Positions 1 to 9,564 are shown, numbered from the stretch's first letter. The stretch: DNA of 64,000 bases from Methylosarcina fibrata AML-C10 (GCF_000372865.1 NZ_KB889965.1:3989786-4053785), one strand, 5' to 3'. Notes: generated by a model not told the origin, from the sequence alone. Program-made: numbers and translations.

Positions 1-159
1 GAATTAATCGCCAACGAAAATCCCATCAAACCGTTAAGTGATAGTAAAATAGCCGATTTATTAAATGAAAAAGGCATCAACGTGGCTCGCAGAACCATAG
101 CCAAGTATCGGGAAGCCATGCTCATCCCGCCTTCAAGCGAAAGAAAGCGCTTTCTATAA
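1..159 (+). CDS. rpoN: RNA polymerase sigma-54 factor, C-terminal end (partial)
   Basis: The frame is open from the first base to TAA at 157-159 and gives the last 52 residues of sigma-54. The RpoN box, which contacts the -24 promoter element, is clearly visible as [10 protein letters not shown], followed by the usual short basic tail ending in KRFL. The gene begins outside the window. Hpf and RapZ follow on the same strand, the usual rpoN neighbourhood of gammaproteobacteria. Confidence 0.93.
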   Translation, partial: ELIANENPIKPLSDSKIADLLNEKGINVARRTIAKYREAMLIPPSSERKRFL

Positions 160-209
160 GCCCGCCCATTGATAAAAACCAGTCATCAACACCAACAGGA
201 GTTTATTCC

Positions 210-500
210 ATGCACGTAATCGTAACAGGCCATCATCTTGAAATTACCGAGGCGCTCAAGGCGCACATCGACGCAAAATTTGAGAAATTGGCGCGTCATT
301 TTGATAATGTTACCGACGTCCACGTTATTCTGACCGTAGAAAAATTGGTTCAAAAAGCCGAAGCCACACTGCAGATCAGCGGCGCCAAACTGTTCGCCGA
401 GGATTCCCAGGAGGACATGTACGTAGCCATCGACAATATGGTCGACAAGCTGGATCGTCAGATCACCAAATACAAAGAGAAAAACTGGGGACACAGATAA
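210..500 (+). CDS. hpf: Ribosome hibernation promoting factor, short form
   Basis: A 96-residue protein of the HPF/YfiA family, which binds the decoding region of the 30S subunit in slow-growing cells and promotes 100S dimers. It starts MHVIVTGHHLEIT and keeps the family pattern of an amphipathic helix (KAHIDAKFEKLARHF), a beta sheet, and the DMYVAIDNMVDKLDRQI helix near the end. The length is that of short HPF, without the C-terminal dimerization domain of the long form. It lies 50 bp after rpoN. In many relatives ptsN and hprK lie between hpf and rapZ; here neither is present. Confidence 0.93.
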   Translation: MHVIVTGHHLEITEALKAHIDAKFEKLARHFDNVTDVHVILTVEKLVQKAEATLQISGAKLFAEDSQEDMYVAIDNMVDKLDRQITKYKEKNWGHR

Positions 501-577
501 AATAAGGATGCGCCTGGGAACAGGTCCGGCGTAGTCCCCCTGTTCCTGTTGTCTTTAGTTTTATAGACCGGTGGATT

Positions 578-1435
578 ATGAAGCTATTGATTATCAGCGG
601 CCTTTCCGGCTCGGGCAAAAGCATCGCGCTGGAGACGCTCGAAGACTGCGGTTATTTTTGCATCGACAACTTGCCGGTGACGCTGCTCGAGGACTTCATC
701 AATCGTGTGATGCTGGAGGACTCCAAGACCTACGCCAAAACGGCCATCAGCATCGATTCCCGGAATCAGTTGGAAAAACTTCCTTATTTTTCCGACAGCA
801 TGAACCTGATCCGCAGCAAAAAAATAGATTGCGAAGTCGTTTTCATGCAGGCGGAAGAATCCACTTTGCTGAAGCGCTACAGCGAAACGCGCCGTAAACA
901 TCCGTTGACCGATTTCAATGTTCCGCTGTCGGAAGCATTGAAAATCGAAAAGGAAATGCTGGCTCCGATTTCACGTTACGCCAGCGTTGTTATCGATACC
1001 AGCCGGACGCACTATCATCAGTTACGCGAGCTGATCCGAGAGCAGTTCCATGAGCGGGACATCAAACACATCTCGCTGCAATTCCAGTCGTTCGGTTACA
1101 AGCACGGCATCCCGCTGGACGCCGATTTCATTTTCGACGCCAGAAGCCTGCCCAACCCGCACTGGGTTCCCGAATTGCGCCCCAAGACCGGCAAAGACCA
1201 GGACGTCGTCGAATTCCTTAAAGCGCAGCCTCTGGTCGCCGAATTTTTTCAGGACGTCAGCCATTTTCTCGAACGCTGGATTCCCCGATTCGAAGCCGAA
1301 GGCCGAAGTTATCTGACCGTGGGTATCGGCTGCACCGGCGGCCAGCACCGCTCGGTCTATCTGGTCGATGCCCTGGCCCGGAAATTCAGAAGCCCCGTGC
1401 TCAACGTGATCGTCCGCCATCGTGAATTGCATTAA
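578..1435 (+). CDS. rapZ: RNase adapter protein / nucleotide-binding protein RapZ
   Basis: A 285-residue RapZ/YvcJ family protein. In enterobacteria RapZ binds the small RNA GlmZ and guides RNase E to it, controlling glmS expression. The Walker A loop GLSGSGKS is at residues 8-15, and the conserved GIGCTGGQHRSVYL signature is near the C-terminus. The length matches the family (about 284). The ATG at 578 is preceded by GGTGGATT. glmS itself is in this window at 35.6 kb, but I saw no GlmZ/GlmY-like RNA, so conservation of that regulation here is unproven. Confidence 0.94.
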   Translation: MKLLIISGLSGSGKSIALETLEDCGYFCIDNLPVTLLEDFINRVMLEDSKTYAKTAISIDSRNQLEKLPYFSDSMNLIRSKKIDCEVVFMQAEESTLLKRYSETRRKHPLTDFNVPLSEALKIEKEMLAPISRYASVVIDTSRTHYHQLRELIREQFHERDIKHISLQFQSFGYKHGIPLDADFIFDARSLPNPHWVPELRPKTGKDQDVVEFLKAQPLVAEFFQDVSHFLERWIPRFEAEGRSYLTVGIGCTGGQHRSVYLVDALARKFRSPVLNVIVRHRELH

Positions 1436-1466
1436 TCCGCCGGCCGGCTAAAACCGTCTTCTTTCC

Positions 1467-3899
1467 TTATCGATCGTTTTCTTCCGGCGGACGGATTGTT
1501 GCAGAACCGGTCTTCCGGGTCGGGCCAAGGGCTTTTTTTATCGTGGCGAACTGCGCCAGTTGAGCTTCGACCCGTCCGTTAAAGGTGTCCGGCGGATAGT
1601 TGCCCCGGTCGTCGGGACGGCCGGCGGCCATGCCGGTCAGCAGTTCCAGCGCTTGATCGACGGTGCTTACCGCATAAATGTGAAATTGCCCGGTTTGCGC
1701 CGCATGGACCACGTCCCAGCGCAGCATCAAGTGTTTGAGGTTGGCGGACGGGACGATCACGCCCTGGCTGCCGCTCAAGCCCTGTTTGGCGCAAATGTCG
1801 AAAAATCCTTCGATTTTTTCGTTGACGCCGCCGATCGGCTGAACCTGGCCCAATTGGTTCAGAGAACCGGTGATTGCCAGATCCTGCCGCAAAGGAACCT
1901 GCGTCAACGAGGACAGAATGACGCACAGTTCCGCCAGGGAAGCGCTGTCGCCTTCGACCTGGCCGTAGGATTGTTCGAAAACGACGCTGGCCGAGAGCGA
2001 AAACGGGCTTTTTCGCGCATAGTGGGCGCCGATGTAGCTTGACAGAATCAGGACGCCTTTCGAATGGATGGCGCCGCCGAGCTTCGTTTCCCGCTCGATG
2101 TCGACGATCCTGCCGGCGCCGAGGCGCGTGGTCGCCGTGATTCGGGACGGCTGGCCGAAACTGAAGCCGCCCAGTTGCAAAACCGAAAGGCCGTTGATCT
2201 GGCCCGCCACTTTGCCCGCGGTATCGATCAGTACCGTGCCGCGATGGATGTTTTCGTAGAGTTTTTCCCTGATCTTGTCGAGTCTTCGGGTTCTGTGGTC
2301 GATCGCCTGCTGGACGTCGCTGTTGGTAATTTGGTTGTGGCCGTTGTTTTCCGCCCAAAAATCGGCTTCGGTCAGAAGATCCTTGATGCTCCGCAAATGA
2401 GTCAGCAATTTTTCGGCATCCCCGGCCATCCGGGCGCTGTGTTCGACGACCCTGGCCACCGCGTTCCGGGTCAGGGGACGTAATTTTTCACGCCGAGACA
2501 GCGTCGCCAGCAGACGGACGTATTCGTGGTTCTTGTCCGCTCTGGAAACCACGTCGTCGAAATCGGCGGCCACTTTGAACAGGTCCTGAAATTCGGAATC
2601 ATAGGCGCTCAAAAGGTAATAAATCAGCGGGTCGCCGAGCAGAATCACCTTGACGTCCAGCGGTATCGGCGCCGGCTCCAGGGAGGACGCGCTGATCAGG
2701 CTGAGCGCGCGTTCCAGGGATTCGATGCGGATTTCTCCGGCCTGCAGGGTGCGTTTGAGGGTTTCCCAGGCATAGGGCTGAAGCAGCAGCTTTTGCGCAT
2801 CGAGAATCAGATAGCCGCCGTTGGCCTTATGCAGCACGCCGGGCTTGATCATCGTGAAATCGGTCACGAGAGAGCCCATATAGGCCTGATGGTCGATGCG
2901 GCCCAGAAGGTTGCCGTAGTTGGGGTGGTCTTCGTAGACGACCGGAGCGCTCCGGGTGCCGCTGAAGTCGACCATCAGATTGACCTGGTAGCGCTTGAAG
3001 GGATTGGGCTCCTGCGCCAGTTCCATAAAGGGCGGGACTTTGTCGCTGTGCGGAATGAAATCCCGGATGTGCTCGATGACGTCGGCTTTGACGTCTTTCA
3101 GATAGTCCAGTATCACTTCGTGTTTGGCGTATTTTTCCAGCAGGTCGTCGATCGAGTGATTCACCGCCAGTTCGGCGACTTCCCGGTTGAGCGCCTGTAG
3201 TTTACGCTTGGTTTCCTTGCGCCAGGCGGGAAATTTCTTCAGCAAGGCTTGCAGGCGATTTTGAAATTCGTAGATAGTATTCTGGATTTCGTGTTGTTTG
3301 GCTTTATCGAGCTTGTTGAATTCTTCAGAACCGATCGGCTGATCCTTCTCGTCGCCGGGCATGAAGGCGAAGCCGGTCGGAGTTTCGGTCAGGATGATAT
3401 GTGCGTTGGCCGCCTCATCGCGCAACTGGCTGAGCTGGTCGATTTCGCGTTGGCGCGAATCGCTCTCCAGCTCTCCGACGCGTGCGCGGTACTCGTCGCC
3501 GTCGAAAGCGGCCGGGATCGCGACGCTCAATTCGTCGATCAGTTCTTCCATGTCGGCCTGAAAAATCCGGCCGTGTCCCGGTTCCAGCCGGATGGCCGCC
3601 GGTTTGGCGGGATGGCTGAAATTGTGAACGTAGCACCAGTCGGACGGCACCGCTTGCCGGACAGCCTCGTGCTCGGCCAATTGGGTCACCGAAGTGAGTT
3701 TGCCGGTGCCCGAAGGCGCCAGAGCAAAAATATTGTAGCCGTTCTGACGTATGCGAATGCCGAATTTGATCGCTTCTATGGCGCGTTCCTGGCCGACGCC
3801 CAAATCAATGTCTTCCAGTTCTTCGGTGGAAGAAAAGGTCCATTGGGAGAGATCGCAAGGTTTATAGAGTTGTGACGGATCGACAGGTGTATGGGTCAT
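1467..3899 (-). CDS. Lon-like ATP-dependent protease (LonB/YcbZ type)
   Basis: An 810-residue cytosolic AAA protease with a C-terminal Lon-type Ser-Lys peptidase domain. A P-loop (APSGTGK) lies near residue 62. A long helical insertion fills the middle, and GYLILDAQKLLL is a Walker B-like strand. The catalytic serine is in EGDSASLAEL (about residue 651) and the lysine in GVNEKIEGFF (about residue 693), the roughly 43-residue spacing seen in Lon. It lacks the N-terminal LAN domain of true LonA and matches the YcbZ/LonH-like group. It is convergent with rapZ, separated by 31 bp. Confidence 0.9.
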   Translation of the reverse strand: MTHTPVDPSQLYKPCDLSQWTFSSTEELEDIDLGVGQERAIEAIKFGIRIRQNGYNIFALAPSGTGKLTSVTQLAEHEAVRQAVPSDWCYVHNFSHPAKPAAIRLEPGHGRIFQADMEELIDELSVAIPAAFDGDEYRARVGELESDSRQREIDQLSQLRDEAANAHIILTETPTGFAFMPGDEKDQPIGSEEFNKLDKAKQHEIQNTIYEFQNRLQALLKKFPAWRKETKRKLQALNREVAELAVNHSIDDLLEKYAKHEVILDYLKDVKADVIEHIRDFIPHSDKVPPFMELAQEPNPFKRYQVNLMVDFSGTRSAPVVYEDHPNYGNLLGRIDHQAYMGSLVTDFTMIKPGVLHKANGGYLILDAQKLLLQPYAWETLKRTLQAGEIRIESLERALSLISASSLEPAPIPLDVKVILLGDPLIYYLLSAYDSEFQDLFKVAADFDDVVSRADKNHEYVRLLATLSRREKLRPLTRNAVARVVEHSARMAGDAEKLLTHLRSIKDLLTEADFWAENNGHNQITNSDVQQAIDHRTRRLDKIREKLYENIHRGTVLIDTAGKVAGQINGLSVLQLGGFSFGQPSRITATTRLGAGRIVDIERETKLGGAIHSKGVLILSSYIGAHYARKSPFSLSASVVFEQSYGQVEGDSASLAELCVILSSLTQVPLRQDLAITGSLNQLGQVQPIGGVNEKIEGFFDICAKQGLSGSQGVIVPSANLKHLMLRWDVVHAAQTGQFHIYAVSTVDQALELLTGMAAGRPDDRGNYPPDTFNGRVEAQLAQFATIKKALGPTRKTGSATIRPPEENDR

Positions 3900-4453
3900 G
3901 GACGGCTCTGTGCAATTAGCTTTTTATTAATATTAAAGATGGACAAGTGAATGCGCTCCTACGCCCGTAGCCAGTGCTGGAGAACCGGAAAGGCTTCGGA
4001 GACGTCGTTCATTTCCCTTGTGAGGACGGATGAGCGGATTTCTTGCGGTGGCTCGATTCGGAATCCCGCCGGGCAGTCCCTTAAGGATAAAGTATAAACC
4101 GGCACTTCACGCAATGCTGCATCAATATGTATCATATCCCGGCTTGCCGGCGTCCTGCCGGTTTCCCTCACACATTCGATCGCCATGGCGGAAGGGAATC
4201 GGACAATGCCGTTAAGTAAAGAAAATAATACACGGTAGGGTGGATAAGCGAAGCGCATCCATCGTACGGAACTTCGATTGTCCGCGGCGGAAGGGAATTA
4301 GAACGGGCATTTCTTGTCATTGAATGATAAAGAGCGCGAATCCGTCGACAGCCGTTTGACTCGATCGACGGCTGAAGCATGTTTTGATTATTGGAAAGGC
4401 GTTTTAAAACAGCCGTTTTTCCGCCCGATACACTTTAACCATTGGCCGGTCGA
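3900..4453. other. Intergenic region between lon-like gene and cbpA
   Basis: This stretch of about 550 bp has no ORF I can recognise. One minus-strand frame (3959-4258) is open but has no family resemblance and no ribosome-binding site. A dispersed-repeat-like string lies inside it (separate entry). The promoters of the divergent lon-like gene and cbpA must lie here, but no convincing -35/-10 or heat-shock box could be picked out by eye. Confidence 0.5.
4232..4269. repeat. REP-like intergenic repeat
   Basis: The string GTAGGGTGGATAAGCGAAGC followed by GCATCC resembles a short repeat found between genes of many proteobacteria, known from experience rather than from a second full copy in this window. 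Its position between divergent genes fits that class. Confidence 0.35.
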
Positions 4454-5401
4454 ATGGAATATAAAGATTATTACAAAATCATGGGCCTTGCCAAGGAGGC
4501 GACGCCGGAGGAAATAAAACGGGCTTACCGGAGGCTGGCCCGGAAATATCATCCCGACGTCAGCAAGGAACCGAATGCGGAAGCCAAGTTCAAGGAACTG
4601 GGCGAGGCCTATGAAGTGCTTAAGGATCCCAAAAAACGGGCCGCCTACGATCAGATAGGGCAAAATTGGCAGGAAGGTCAGCGCTTCACCCCGCCTCCCG
4701 ACTGGGCTCCCGATTTCGGTTTCGGCGGCGGTTTCACGGGCGCGCACGGTTCGGGCTTCAGCGATTTTTTCGAGGCCCTGTTCGGCGGCGGTTTCAGACC
4801 CGGCGAAGCCGGTGGCTCCCGTCAGGAATTTCATGCGCACGGCCGGGATCAGCATGCCAGGATTCAGATCGATCTGGAGGATGCCTATCAGGGAGGAGAA
4901 CACGTGATCTCGCTCAATGCGCCTGAAATCGATGCCGGAGGCCATGTCGTTTCCAGAATCCGCACGCTCAGCGTCAAGATCCCCAAAGGCGTCAAGGCGG
5001 GACAGCGCATTCGACTGGCGGCGCAGGGAACTCCGGGTATGGGCGGCGGCACTCCCGGCGATCTCTATCTCGAAATCGAATTCAAGCCGCACCGGCTGTT
5101 TCGGGCCAAAGAACGGGATATTTATCTGGAATTGCCGGTAACGCCATGGGAAGCCGCCTTGGGCGCCACGGTCGGCGTGCCCACGCTGGGAGGAAAGGTT
5201 GAACTAAAAATTCCCGCGGGCTCTCAAACCGGCAGACAACTCCGTTTGAAGGGCCGGGGACTTCCCGGCAATCCTCCCGGAGATCAATACGTGACCCTGA
5301 AAATAATGGCCCCGCCGGCGGCAACGGAGGCGGCCAGAAAACTCTACGAACAGATGGCCAAAACCATGCCGATGAATCCGCGCAATGAGATGGGAGGATG
5401 A
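4454..5401 (+). CDS. cbpA: Curved DNA-binding protein CbpA (DnaJ-class co-chaperone)
   Basis: A 315-residue DnaJ homologue. The J domain is at residues 1-70 with the HPD tripeptide in KYHPDVS. A Gly/Phe-rich linker follows ([17 protein letters not shown]), then the two C-terminal beta-sandwich substrate domains. There is no zinc finger, which separates CbpA from DnaJ. The start is taken at ATG 4454 because [12 protein letters not shown] matches the canonical CbpA N-terminus; an in-frame TTG at 4442 is the alternative. The stop overlaps the start of cbpM. Confidence 0.93.
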   Translation: MEYKDYYKIMGLAKEATPEEIKRAYRRLARKYHPDVSKEPNAEAKFKELGEAYEVLKDPKKRAAYDQIGQNWQEGQRFTPPPDWAPDFGFGGGFTGAHGSGFSDFFEALFGGGFRPGEAGGSRQEFHAHGRDQHARIQIDLEDAYQGGEHVISLNAPEIDAGGHVVSRIRTLSVKIPKGVKAGQRIRLAAQGTPGMGGGTPGDLYLEIEFKPHRLFRAKERDIYLELPVTPWEAALGATVGVPTLGGKVELKIPAGSQTGRQLRLKGRGLPGNPPGDQYVTLKIMAPPAATEAARKLYEQMAKTMPMNPRNEMGG

Positions 5402-5706
5402 CGATGAAGAAGGAATTGTTGGTTATCTCCGGCACCCTTCTGGATGAAACGATGCGCTTTACCCTGGTTGAACTGTGCCGATACGCCGAAGCCACGCCGG
5501 AACGCGTCATCGAAATGGTCGACGAAGGCGTATTGGAACCGCAGGGGGCTTCGGTCCATACCTGGCGTTTCGATACCAAGGCCTTGAAGCGCTTGCAAAT
5601 CGCCATCCGCCTGCAGAATGATCTCGGGGTGAATCTGCCCGGCAGCGCCCTGATTCTCGACTTGCTGGAAGAGATGGAAACGCTGCGGCAGCAATTGGGA
5701 CATTAA
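5398..5706 (+). CDS. cbpM: Chaperone modulatory protein CbpM
   Basis: A 102-residue MerR-helix-like modulator. CbpM binds the J domain of CbpA and blocks both its DnaK stimulation and its DNA binding. It carries the expected N-terminal winged-helix-like segment ([24 protein letters not shown]) and a C-terminal helical segment ([16 protein letters not shown]). ATGA overlap with the cbpA stop implies translational coupling; a second ATG is at 5404. The pairing with cbpA is the strongest support for the assignment. Confidence 0.92.
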   Translation: MTMKKELLVISGTLLDETMRFTLVELCRYAEATPERVIEMVDEGVLEPQGASVHTWRFDTKALKRLQIAIRLQNDLGVNLPGSALILDLLEEMETLRQQLGH

Positions 5707-5742
5707 GAGCCCGTCCGATAGAGTAATGAATCGTGTTCATCG

Positions 5743-7113
5743 TCACCCCACCGCCTGGGCAAGCCAGGGTTTGACAAAATTGAGCAGCAGTCCCGCCGTA
5801 CCAGAAGCGATAATGACCGGGATTACCCCGGCTTTATAGCGTAACAGCGCCGCCATCGCGAAGAAGCCGATCGTGGCGGCGACAGCGTCAAAACTTCCCG
5901 CGAAGCCTTGCGGCCAGAAAACGTGGTAAGCGAAAAAGGTGGCGAGATTGAGAATGACGCCGACCACGGCAGCGGTAATGCCGGTCAGAGGCGCGGTGAA
6001 TTTCAGATTGCCGTGCGTGGATTCGACCAGCGGGCCGCCCATCAAAATGAACAGAAAGCTGGGCAGGAACGTGAAATAAGTCACGACCACGGCAGCCACG
6101 GCACCTGCCTTGAAGAGCTGATCCGGACCGAACAGTTCACTTGTCCAGCCGGCGACGTAGCCGACAAAGGTCACCACCATAATGAGCGGTCCCGGCGTCG
6201 TTTCGCCCAGCGCCAGCCCGTCGATCATTTGCTGCGGGGTCAACCACTGATAATGTTCGACTGCGCCTTGATAGACATAAGGCAGCACCGCATACGCGCC
6301 GCCGAAGGTCAGCAGCGCCGCCTTGGTGAAAAACCAGCCCATCTGCGTCAAGGCGCCGTGCCAGCCGTAGCGTGCACACAGTAAGCCGATCGCTCCGCCC
6401 CATAAAATCCCTCCTGCGCACAGCATTCTGCTCAAGCCTTTCCAGGTGAACCGGGCATGAGCCGGCGTCGGCGTATCGTCGTCGATCAGCGCCGGGCCGT
6501 GACTTTGTCTGGCCGCGCCGTGTCCGCCGCCGACGGCGAATTTTCGGGGCGCGAACTTGCCGCCGGCGGCACCGAGCAGTGCGGCGACCAAGACAATCAG
6601 CGGAAACGGCGCATGCAATGCAAAAATGGCGAGAAACGCCAGCGCCGCCATCGCCCACAACAGCCAGTTTTTTAACGCCCGGGAGCCGATCCGGTACGCG
6701 GCGAAAAGGACGATGGCGGTAACCGCCGGTTTGATGCCGTAGAGCGCTCCGGCAACAGCGGGCAGATGTCCGAAAGCCATGTAAATCCAGCTCAAAACGA
6801 TCAGAATCAGCAGCGACGGCAGAACGAACAACCCGCCGGCGATGATGCCGCCCCAGGTGCGGTGCATGAGCCAGCCGATGTAGATCGCCAACTGCTGGGC
6901 TTCGGGGCCGGGCAACAGCATGCAGTAATTGAGTGCGTGCAGATAGCGCCGTTCGGAGATCCAGCGTTTCTTCTCGACCAGATCCTGGTGCATGATCGCG
7001 ATTTGCCCGGCCGGGCCGCCGAAGCTGATGAAACCGAGTTTCAGCCAGTACCGGAAGGCTTGTCCTAAAGTGACCGGCGGAGGAGGCGTTTGCGAAGGAG
7101 CGGGTTCATTCAT
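5743..7113 (-). CDS. chrA: Chromate transporter ChrA, two-domain form
   Basis: A 456-residue CHR-family membrane protein that exports chromate. It contains two homologous halves. The first begins FRYWLKLGFISFGGPAGQIA; the second holds KAALLTFGGAYAVLPYV with the GETTPGPLIM segment. The protein has many hydrophobic helices. It is convergent with cbpM (36 bp apart). The start codon at 7113 overlaps the stop of a short upstream remnant of chrB, so chrA was once the second gene of a chrBA operon. Confidence 0.92.
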   Translation of the reverse strand: MNEPAPSQTPPPPVTLGQAFRYWLKLGFISFGGPAGQIAIMHQDLVEKKRWISERRYLHALNYCMLLPGPEAQQLAIYIGWLMHRTWGGIIAGGLFVLPSLLILIVLSWIYMAFGHLPAVAGALYGIKPAVTAIVLFAAYRIGSRALKNWLLWAMAALAFLAIFALHAPFPLIVLVAALLGAAGGKFAPRKFAVGGGHGAARQSHGPALIDDDTPTPAHARFTWKGLSRMLCAGGILWGGAIGLLCARYGWHGALTQMGWFFTKAALLTFGGAYAVLPYVYQGAVEHYQWLTPQQMIDGLALGETTPGPLIMVVTFVGYVAGWTSELFGPDQLFKAGAVAAVVVTYFTFLPSFLFILMGGPLVESTHGNLKFTAPLTGITAAVVGVILNLATFFAYHVFWPQGFAGSFDAVAATIGFFAMAALLRYKAGVIPVIIASGTAGLLLNFVKPWLAQAVG

Positions 7114-7252
7114 GAGTCGTTTCCTGAAAAGGCTTGATAAATCGCGTCGAAAATCTTTTCCGTTTCGGCGAGCAAGGCATCGTCATCGGTCCAGCATCGC
7201 CGCATCCCGCGAACGAGCGCTTCCAGTCCCGCGGCTTCATGGACGGTATTCT
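7110..7252 (-). pseudogene. chrB: 3' remnant of chromate resistance regulator chrB
   Basis: Read on the minus strand, an open stretch of about 46 codons runs from near 7252 to TGA at 7112-7110, giving EAAGLEALVRGMRR, DDDALLAETEKIFDAIYQAF and a short tail. This resembles the end of ChrB, whose family typically closes with a (D/E)AxGLxALxxGL...DD...YDALYA pattern. The TGA overlaps the chrA start codon as ATGA, the arrangement of an intact chrBA operon. Upstream the frame hits TAG and the similarity stops, so the first 80% or more of chrB is gone. Confidence 0.65.
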
Positions 7253-7625
7253 ACTTCTTAAGCGCATCGGTAGGTCAACGAAAATTAATCGTTTGATTTC
7301 CGGGACTCCCGGCAGAAACGCGGCTGCTCTCTAATGGATGATGGGTTATTGTGAGTTGGCGAGGCAAGGTATGACCAGGTCGGCAAAAAGGAAAAAAGAT
7401 CAGAAAAGATACAGGATGAAAGGAGCGGTAGTTGCTAAAATTTATCGCCATATCATTGCAAATCCCATGTTTTTTCGGGACAATTGCTGATTGCGCTTAA
7501 CTTTCCGGACAAGCGATGGACCGGCGGAAACGATTCCGACTACGCTGCCGGTCCGGTCGATTCCGGCCGGTTAAACGGATGGTTTGATATTATAAGTACA
7601 GGCAGCGAGAGGATAGGCCTTAGGC
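7253..7625. other. Intergenic region upstream of the IPMS-like gene
   Basis: About 370 bp with no recognised gene. The left edge is where chrB similarity ends. It should contain the promoters for chrA (leftward) and for the synthase at 7626 (rightward); no clear promoter was found. Confidence 0.4.
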
Positions 7626-9170
7626 ATGGCGACAAAATCCAGATTCATTCAACTGATGGACACCACCTTGCGGGACGGTGAACAAACCCAGGGCGTTTCC
7701 TTTACTCCGGCAGAAAAAGTCAACATTGCGAAAGCCTTGCTGCAGTCGCTCAGGGTCGACCGCATCGAAGTGGCTTCGGCCCGTGTCTCTGCAGGAGAGA
7801 AGGAAGCCGTCACCAACATCAACCAATGGGCGAAGCAGGAAGGTTTCGACGGCTGCGTCGAAGTGCTGGGCTTCGTCGACCATACCCGCAGCGTCGACTG
7901 GATTCTGGAAACCGGCGGCAGCGTCATCAATCTGCTGACCAAGGGCAGCGAAAAGCACTGCCGCGAACAACTGGGCAAAACGCGGGAACAGCATACCGCC
8001 GATATTCTGCAGACCGTCGACTACGCGCTGAGCCGGAGCCTGAAGGTCAACGTCTATCTGGAAGACTGGTCGAACGGTTACCAGAACAGCCCCGATTACG
8101 TTTACGCGCTGATGGACAGCCTTAAGGAGGCCGGCATCAGCCATTTCATGCTGCCCGACACGCTGGGGGTGATGTCCCCCGACGAAGTCTTCACCAGCTT
8201 CAGCGACATGTGCCGGTGCTACCCGGCATTGCAGTTCGACTTTCACCCGCACAACGATTACGGCCTCGCGACCGCCAACGTCATGGCGGCCGTGCGTGCC
8301 GGCGCGACCGCCGTCCATTGCACGGTAAATTGCCTCGGCGAGCGCGCCGGCAACGCTTCGCTGGCGGAAGTGGCGGTGGTGTTGCGCGACAAAATGAACA
8401 TGCAGTTGTCGATCGACGAAACCCACATCGTGCGGCTCAGCAACATGGTCGAGAATTTTTCCGGCAAGCGCGTCGCCGCCAACGCGCCGATCGTCGGCAG
8501 CGACGTCTTCACTCAGACTGCCGGCATCCATGCCGACGGCGACCATAAAGGCGGTTTGTACAAATCCAGATTGAGCCCCGAGCGGTTTTCGCGCTCTCGA
8601 AGCTATGCTCTGGGCAAGATGAGCGGCAAGGCCTCGTTGAAGAAAAATCTGGAGTTGCTGGAGATCGATCTGTCCGAAGAAAACCAGAAAAAAGTGCTGG
8701 CGCGCATCGTCAGCCTCGGCGATTCCAAACAGACCATCACCACCGACGATCTGCCGTTCATCATCGCCGACGTGCTGGAGAGCAAGAACTACCAGCACAT
8801 CAAGTTGCTCAACTGTTTCATTACCAGTGGCCTGCATCTGGAGTCGACCGCCAGCCTCCGGCTGGACGTGAACGGCGCCAAACACGTGATATCGGGGGCC
8901 GGCAACGGCGGCTTCGACGCCTTCATCGACGCCGTCAACAAAGCGATGAAAGAGCACGATTACACCGTGCCGCCCCTGGCTGACTACGAAGTCCGCATTC
9001 CCAAGGGCGGCCACACCGACGCCCTGACCGAGTGCGTGATCACCTGGAACTGCGGCAGCGAACTGCGCAAGACCCGCGGCGTCCATGCCAACCAGGTTTT
9101 TGCCGCGATCATGGCGACGCTGAAGATCATCAACATGCAGTTGCATGAGTTGAATCAGAATACGGCTTGA
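7626..9170 (+). CDS. 2-isopropylmalate / citramalate synthase family enzyme
   Basis: A 514-residue DRE-TIM metallolyase that condenses acetyl-CoA with a 2-oxo acid. The DTTLRDGEQTQGVSF start of the barrel holds the catalytic Arg and metal-binding Asp. The metal-site FDFHPHNDYGLA and the NCLGERAGNA signature are both present, and about 140 residues of LeuA-type dimer/allosteric domain follow. This is the LeuA2/citramalate-like branch, so the true substrate (2-ketoisovalerate or pyruvate) cannot be read from the sequence. The ATG at 7626 follows an AGGCCTTAGGC segment. It stands alone, not in a leucine operon. Confidence 0.85.
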   Translation: MATKSRFIQLMDTTLRDGEQTQGVSFTPAEKVNIAKALLQSLRVDRIEVASARVSAGEKEAVTNINQWAKQEGFDGCVEVLGFVDHTRSVDWILETGGSVINLLTKGSEKHCREQLGKTREQHTADILQTVDYALSRSLKVNVYLEDWSNGYQNSPDYVYALMDSLKEAGISHFMLPDTLGVMSPDEVFTSFSDMCRCYPALQFDFHPHNDYGLATANVMAAVRAGATAVHCTVNCLGERAGNASLAEVAVVLRDKMNMQLSIDETHIVRLSNMVENFSGKRVAANAPIVGSDVFTQTAGIHADGDHKGGLYKSRLSPERFSRSRSYALGKMSGKASLKKNLELLEIDLSEENQKKVLARIVSLGDSKQTITTDDLPFIIADVLESKNYQHIKLLNCFITSGLHLESTASLRLDVNGAKHVISGAGNGGFDAFIDAVNKAMKEHDYTVPPLADYEVRIPKGGHTDALTECVITWNCGSELRKTRGVHANQVFAAIMATLKIINMQLHELNQNTA

Positions 9171-9233
9171 CCTCACCGAGAGGATGATGGGGTGGGGTTC
9201 TCGAATCAGGCAGATTGTGGAGTTAAATGACTT

Positions 9234-9446
9234 ATGAAATATGCCGTTGTGATCGAAAAAACGCAATCGAAGTTTTCCGCATTTGTCCCCGACCTTCCCG
9301 GATGCGTTGCCATGGGAGCGACTGTTGAAGAAGTAGAAAATCAGATTCGGGAAGCCATCGAGTTTCATATCGAAGGTATGCGGCAGGATGGCGAAGAGAT
9401 ACCGCAGCCGAGTTGTTCTGTGGAATATATTGAGGTGGCTGCATAA
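9234..9446 (+). CDS. Orphan HicB-like antitoxin domain protein
   Basis: A 70-residue protein with the HicB fold: MKYAVVIEK-type first strand, FSAFVPDLPGCVAMGATVEEV, and the AIEFHIEGMRQDGEEIP helix. HicB neutralises the HicA mRNA interferase, but no HicA-sized ORF exists on either side, where the gaps are 63 and 118 bp. The C-terminal DNA-binding part of longer HicB proteins is also missing. The sequence ends in PQPSCSVEYIEVAA, typical of solitary HicB proteins whose role is unknown. Confidence 0.8.
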   Translation: MKYAVVIEKTQSKFSAFVPDLPGCVAMGATVEEVENQIREAIEFHIEGMRQDGEEIPQPSCSVEYIEVAA

Positions 9447-9564
9447 CTCAATGCCCCGGATGCAGTAGATTTGCCTTCGGCACAATACGCGATAAAGCTC
9501 TATTTTGCTCTATGCGGAATGCGAAAACGCAGTGTAAGATCAACAGAGTCAGCGAATCTTGATA

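Noticed and set aside
3959-4258. Open 99-codon minus-strand frame in the lon/cbpA gap
   Set aside because: No family resemblance, no ribosome-binding site, and it overlaps a REP-like string.
9234-9446. Complete HicAB toxin-antitoxin system
   Set aside because: No HicA-length frame on either side.
7620-9485. Very long open frame opposite the synthase gene
   Set aside because: Shadow of a GC-rich coding region; no motifs, and the plus-strand product is an obvious enzyme.
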